A stretch of DNA of 64,000 bases from Euryodendron excelsum (taxonomy: Eukaryota; Streptophyta; Magnoliopsida; Ericales; Pentaphylacaceae): positions 20,658,501-20,722,500 of the forward strand of contig CM065390.1 of NCBI GenBank assembly GCA_033060915.1, given 5' to 3'. The notes beneath the pieces are model-generated. The model worked only from the letters and a program-made list of their open reading frames with translations. It did no database searches and had not been told where the DNA came from. Of this stretch, positions 59,300 through 64,000 are shown piece after piece. Position 1 is the first letter of the stretch; every line of letters begins with the position of its first letter. A program made the position numbers and the translations under genes.

Positions 59300-60060
59300 T
59301 TTTTTGAGCTTTTTCCTCAAAAAGTTCCATTTCAAAATTTCAAACTGGTTTCGTGAGCTTTCTTCTTCAAAAGCCCTGTTTCAAAAGTTTTCTAAGGTTT
59401 TCGCGTTTTTCCCTCAAACAATTCTATTTCAAAATTTCAAACCTGTTTCTCGGGCTTTCTCCTTCAAAAGCCCTATTTCAAAAGTTTTCTAAGGTTTTTC
59501 AAACTTTTTCTTAAAAAGTTCCATTTCAAAATTTCAAATTGGTTTTTCAGGCTTTATCCTTCGAAAGCCTTGCTTCAAAAGTTTTCTAAGGTTTTTTGAG
59601 TTTTTTTCTCAAAAAATTCCATTTCAAAATTTCAAACCAGTTTCTTGGGCTTTCTCCTTCAAAAGCCCTATTTCAAAAGTTTTCTAAGGTTTTCCGAGCC
59701 TTTTCTTCAAAAAGTTCCATTTCAAAATTTCAAACCAGTTTCCCGGGTTTTCTCCTTCAAAAGCCTTGTTTTAAAAGTTTTCTAAGGTTTTCCGAGCTTT
59801 TTCCTCAAAAAGGTTCCATTTCAAAATTTCGAGCCGGTTTTTCGGGTTTTCTCCTTCAAAAGCCTTGTCTCAAAAGTTTTCTAAGGTTTTCTAGCTGTTT
59901 CCTCAAAAAGTTTCATTGCAAAATTTTAAACCGATTTCCTGGGCTTTCTCCTTCAAAAGCCCTATTTCAAAGACAATCTTCTAAAATTTCGGTTTCCCTG
60001 GGCTTTCTTCTTCAAAAGTCCAGTTTTCAAAAGCAACTTTCTTTTTCCTTGGAATTCCCC
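59300..60060. repeat. Minisatellite of about 97-bp units in the B 3' UTR
   Basis: 'ttccatttcaaaatttcaaa' recurs near 59324, 59420, 59518, 59614, 59712, 59810 and, in changed form, 59910, spaced about 97 bases. Each unit also has 'gggctttctccttcaaaagc' and 'agttttctaaggtttt'. About seven and a half copies. No counterpart is seen in A. Tat/Ogre 3' UTRs are known to amplify tandem repeats and seed satellites. Confidence 0.92.
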
Positions 60061-61395
60061 TTTAAAAATTCCTAGGGGTTTTAGAATCAAAACGTTTCAT
60101 CCTTTTTAAGAGTTCATATTTTTCTAAAAAATTTCAACATAGTTCTGGAAACAAGCCACAAACACATTTCCAAGGCATCCCGAGTCTTCTACCACGTCAA
60201 TTAACACAATCCCATCCTCCATGACACATGATCCATAATTAGACACAATTCTTAAGTCAATTTCTTCGCTTTTTAAAAGTTTCTGGTTTCATTTTTATTT
60301 CCTTAAAAACTTTTACAATTCCTGGAACACTCAAGAAGATCCTCACAATTTTTTAAAAATGTCCTACAATTTTTCTACCTCCAATAGGGTCAATTTTCCA
60401 ATTTTTCCTAATTTCTCCTAGTTTTCTTTATTTTTGAAAATTCAAAAATTAAAAATTTTCTAGAAAAATTACGAAACTTCTTACAGTTGTTCTATACATT
60501 TTTCTAAGACACCTGGTATAAAAAGCAAGCACAAACATGCATCATCCAAGCCTACACAATCATTTTTCTAAACCCTACAGGAGACCCTATCACATAAACA
60601 TGAAAAATTACTCAAACAAACTCAAATCATCGTCAAATCATAAAAATGATTTGCCTGTTGCGTTCTAAACATTCTAAAACATTGATTTACATTAATCATA
60701 TGCGAAAAACGACACATATACATCAAAATCAACAAAATTTCAAGAATTCTAACATTTGAGTTTTCCAGCAAAATTTGAGTTTTTTGGCCAGAATCTAGAA
60801 ATGGTGTCAACTTCTAGCAAGTACCCAACATCCCTCGATACTTTCTTAGCAATGTCTAGTCAAAACCCCTCGAAATCGCTTGCCAAAACTCTCAAAATCT
60901 TCACAAATCTATGAAACCGTAGCAAAGATTCGCAAATTGCTCCGATTTAAAAGCCTAGAGCCTGGTGCATCTGCTATACACGCTAGGAGAAAGTTAAAGT
61001 CAAGCGCATATAGCGCATGCGCCAAGACCCTTTTTGGCCAAGTGCGTATGCTAAACACGCCAGACTCTTCAGCTTCCTGACAAAACCAGTTTTCAATGCC
61101 CCCAAGGCCAAAAATCATTTTTAAGGGTTTTAAATCCAAAAATCAATTTTTAAACTCTTGTTTTCAAATACCCGAGCTCTTTGGAGCCAAATCTTTATAA
61201 ACCGGCATTTTCAAAACCCGAACCCTGAAAAGAAATATTCAAAAAGAACCTAGATTTTTCAAATTCAAAGTTTTCAAAAGGAGAGACTCACCAGTAGTCC
61301 AAAGATTTTTCAAACCTTCCAAGCTGTCGTCCTTCCAGTTGCCTTGCAACCAATTGGATTCTTACTTTATTATTTTTTCGCCTTCGAAAAGCAAA
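60061..61395. other. Element B 3' UTR remainder
   Basis: A/T-rich sequence without a gene. Includes the palindromic GCGCATATAGCGCATGCGCC near 61003 in the position where A has GGCGCC palindromes, and on the minus strand the donor-like ACTG|GTGAGT at 61291. With the AG just before the antisense gene ATG (59084-59085) it could bound a 2.2-kb leader intron of the antisense gene. Confidence 0.5.
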
Positions 61396-61415
61396 GACAA
61401 AAAAAGAGGAGCAGT
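61396..61415 (+). promoter_or_regulatory. Polypurine tract of element B
   Basis: 'gacaaaaaaagaggagcagt' directly before the 3' LTR start; matches A's tract 'gacaggaaaagaggggcagc' in position and pattern. Confidence 0.8.
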
Positions 61416-62540
61416 TATAAGCACCCAATTTTTTGCCTACTTAGTAATCTCCGGCCCCACTGAATTCAATTTCAAACATCACAACATGTACGAGCCTAGG
61501 CCGGCTCTTTCAAACTCCAATCCAGTGAACTGATAACTTTCCAAGCCCGTAAGGCCCAATTGAAGCTGAAAATACTATATTGCCCTTAGGCACTCCAGGC
61601 ATCTTTTTGAGACCAAGCAATCTCGGGAACCAATGCCATCCAGGTAGCTTCTCGAGATCGGGCGATCTCGCGAACCAACACCTTATCAAATTCCAGACAG
61701 TTCACTTCTGGCACTTGCTAGCCCTCCAATGTAGAATGTCCATTATCAGGTAGTTCTCCGAGACCAGGCAATCTCGGGGATCAACACCACCCTACAGGTA
61801 GCTTTCTGAGATCGGGCAATCTGAGGAACCAACACCACCTTCCAGGTAGCTTTCTGAGATCGGGCGATCTCAAGAATCAACATCACCCTACAGGTAGCTC
61901 TCTGAGACCAGTCTCAGGGACCAACACTGCACAGCTAGCTTTCCAAGACCAAGCAGTCTCGAGAACCAACACCTAGGTCAACACCAATGCCTACTAGCCC
62001 GATTTGGTGAAAAATAACCAAACTTGCCCCTTGGGCCTCCAGGCACGTCTTTGAGAAAGTTCAAAATCCCTTAAGACAGTAAGTCCACACTTCCAAAATG
62101 TTCTTAGGCAATTAGGCGTACTCAATACGCCATCTTGACCAATTCTGGTCCCGTTCCGGTCAACTCCAGTCAAAATGATCGTTTAGCCCTTAGGCACGCC
62201 AACATGGCACAAATCCCTCCAGACAGTAAATACACCTTCCAAAATCGTCCTCGAACAGTCCAGCATACTTAATATGCCATTCCAATCTATCTTGACTCTT
62301 TTCAACCAATTTCGGTCAAAATGACCATTTTACCCCTGGTGGGTCGAGTGCCCCCAAAACCACACCGACTCTGGGTACTATATCAGCAAACCCTATTATA
62401 CGCCCATGTCCAATCCAAGGTGAGTCACATGACTCTAAACACTTTCAAGTCAACGAGAATCCTCTAGAGCGTCTCACAGACGCTCCGCAAGGGTTGTCTT
62501 TCTCTTGATTCCCTTATTATAACTCACTATCAACGAGAGT
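61416..62540 (+). repeat. Element B 3' LTR, truncated after about 1.1 kb
   Basis: TATAAGCACCC (TG changed to TA) and following sequence align to 46289-47350 of the 5' LTR, including the 40-48-bp array (61590-61975), 'aaaatgaccattttacccct' near 62317 and 'agagcgtctcacagacgctc' at 62465. Alignment fades around 62520-62540, where non-LTR sequence starts. Many single-base differences from the 5' LTR show age. Confidence 0.87.
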
Positions 62541-63360
62541 CCCGTGCTATAGCTATTTTCAAATTCGCCACCTCCATTTTAAAAAGTGAGCAAATTGCAA
62601 GCGTGACAATTTTTGTCCAATTGTGTCACATCGTGTGAATTACACGTGCCTATAGAATATGCTTAAGAAATGTTTTATCGAAGTTAAGAGTTGTAGTCTT
62701 ATAAATACGAGCCGATACGAGTTTAAAGAGTACATGAAGTTCTTTCTCATAACTTTTTTCATAAATTTCCTCAAAACAATCAAAACTTTATGAGGAAGTT
62801 CACATAAACCTAACCAGAACCTGCTAGACTTTTATCACCAAAAATCATTTCACACCTCTATGTAGGTGGGAGTATATTCCCACCATTTTCAATAAACAAT
62901 TTGACAAAATTAGCCTTATCTTAGAAAACTTACTCAATACTTTTGGAACACCACATCATTCTATTTTTGTCTCTCACAAAGAGGTGAGAAAAAATATCCC
63001 ACCTAGTAGGTAGGAGACTTACCAAATGATTCGAGGAGTAAGGACATCTGGTGGTTTAAGAACACTAAATAATTTTTCTTTAGCTTGAGCCAGTGAGCCA
63101 CAATTTGTTTGCAACTTCAATAAAAGAAAAGAAAGAAAATTATTATTTGAATTCTAGTATAGAAGGGCAGATAAAAAAAATAATAAAAAATTCTAAAGAA
63201 AAAGAAAATTTTATTTTCTTTCTACTTTCCTTTTATTTTTTGCAAAATCAAACAAAGAAAGATAATCAATTTTTTTCCAATTTCTCTCTCACTTACTTTT
63301 CCTTTCTTTTTATTTTCCTTCCACAAGTTTCAAAATAATCATTGCTTTTACTTTCTCTTA
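62541..63360. other. Unidentified AT-rich sequence replacing the rest of the B 3' LTR
   Basis: No gene or known repeat recognised. Has TATAAATA at 62700-62707 within 'gtcttataaatacgagc' and an AATAAA at about 62891. Short inverted repeats include 'gtgggagtatattcccac' (about 62868). It could be U3-R of another LTR element or an unrelated insertion; I cannot decide. The open frame at 63093-63338 is A/T-driven. Confidence 0.35.
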
Positions 63361-63369
63361 AGTTCAACG

Positions 63370-64000
63370 CCCCCTAATGGTACATTTATATTGCGGTTTG
63401 TAGGTAATCCAACCAACTCATGCCACGTGGTTAGGCCCTTCCTCCAGATAGTGCACCACATAGGCTCTACAAGACTCTTCATGTCAGCCTCATGCAGATG
63501 ACATCAGCAAGACCCTCCTCCTCCAAATGATATATCACATGCATTCGCCAAGTCACCTCACATCAACCTCATGTAGGTGATGTCGGAGGATTATCTTCTC
63601 CAAGCGAGTAACCCCCATGAAGTTCTCCAAACGGGCAACCCCCGTGAATTCTCCAATCTCCAAGCGGGGCATCCCCTGTAAGATCGCCAAGGCACCTCGC
63701 GTCCACCTCGTGTAGATGACATCAGAGGATTGTCTTCTCCAAGCGAGCAACCCCCGTGAAGTTCTCCAAGCAGGCAAACCCACTGAATTCTCCAAGCGGG
63801 CCTAACCCCGTGTGTTATCTATCTCCCAAAGGGTATCCGCCGTAAGTTCTCTAAGGTTCCTCTCGGATCGCCTCAATACCCACTCACCCCGTGACCTTGG
63901 GTTCATTATAGATATTCTCAACATCATCAAGAGAGCACCCCAGTTCTCAAGGTTTGCCTTCCTTCCTTATTTAAGGAACTCTCCTAGTAACTTCTCGGGA
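63370..64000 (+). repeat. Unidentified repeat-bearing region with possible promoter at its right edge
   Basis: A diverged tandem duplication of about 140 bases: 63552-63680 and 63692-63806 share 'tctccaagcgag', 'aacccccgtgaagttctcc', 'gtgaattctccaa' and 'cacctcgtgtaggtgatgtc' variants. Short 'ctccaagcggg' words recur inside. At 63965-63978 'ccttatttaaggaactctcc' resembles an LTR TATA context. Probably the U3 part of another LTR element that continues beyond the window. Confidence 0.4.

Larger units (their letters stand above)
46289..62540 (+). mobile_element. Element B: Ogre/Tat-like LTR retrotransposon, gag-only, with antisense PMD-like gene
   Basis: The order is 5' LTR 46289-51504, PBS 51507-51524, leader, gag 53240-55331, non-coding spacer, antisense gene 59083-57258 (minus), minisatellite 59300-60060, polypurine tract 61396-61415 and a 3' LTR from 61416 truncated at about 62540. 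It lies in the copia RT. The left flank is 'cgata' at 46284-46288; the partner duplication is lost. Same plan as element A, but LTR and gag are clearly diverged, so B is a separate subfamily. No protease, RT or integrase is visible. The many stops and frameshifts, and the LTR-LTR differences, show an older insertion than A. Confidence 0.88.

Overview
This window is plant nuclear DNA, most likely from a eudicot with a large, repeat-rich genome; the species cannot be told from the sequence. I see no host gene, tRNA, rRNA or CRISPR array. Almost all of it is LTR retrotransposons nested inside one another. The main family has LTRs of about 5.0-5.2 kb, begins TGTAAGCACC and ends CGACA. Its primer binding site TGGCGACTCC(A/G)CTGGGGA is complementary to the 3' end of a plant tRNA-Arg, and it carries an extra open reading frame in antisense next to the 3' LTR. 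These are traits of the Tat/Ogre branch of Ty3/gypsy.

Left and centre, 1-43001: the substrate is a decayed Athila-like Ty3/gypsy element on the minus strand. Its LTR is at 41561-43001, with the tRNA-Asp-type PBS, gag, protease, RT, RNase H and integrase running leftwards. Its integrase is cut at 166/167 by the end of an Ogre-type LTR. Its RNase H is cut by Ogre-like element A (978-37423, minus strand, 5-bp target duplication CTTGG). A's 3' LTR was then cut twice: by a solo LTR (S1, 4482-9645, plus, duplication CCGGT/CCGAT) and by a deletion derivative (C, 10573-17469, plus, duplication CCTGA). A second solo LTR (S2, 18719-23938, minus, duplication CCCCG) sits just inside A's 3' LTR. These flanks give the order Athila-like, then A, then S1, C and S2.

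Right, 43002-64000: a decayed Ty1/copia element (43002-46288, plus) is broken off inside its RT by Ogre-like element B (46289 to about 62540, plus). B is a diverged sister subfamily of A. Its 3' LTR copy is lost after about 1.1 kb. The last 1.4 kb is unidentified and ends in a repeat-bearing stretch with a possible promoter.

A and B share the same unusual design although their LTRs are strongly diverged: 5' LTR, tRNA-Arg PBS, about 1.4-1.7 kb leader, one gag-like gene ending in matching C-termini, no recognisable protease/RT/integrase, then an antisense gene resembling the plant mobile domain (PMD) proteins, then the 3' LTR. The antisense gene has a matching GTATG splice donor near its 3' end in both. 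Such elements would depend on enzymes from an autonomous partner. Every coding region here is damaged by stops or frameshifts.

The LTRs carry layered internal repeats: about 47-bp hairpin units, about 157-bp units, GGCGCC palindromes just upstream of TATAAATA, and 1.6-2.2 kb of strongly strand-asymmetric low-complexity sequence. Near the 3' end of every LTR there is a small hairpin followed directly by a 10-base copy of the primer binding site.
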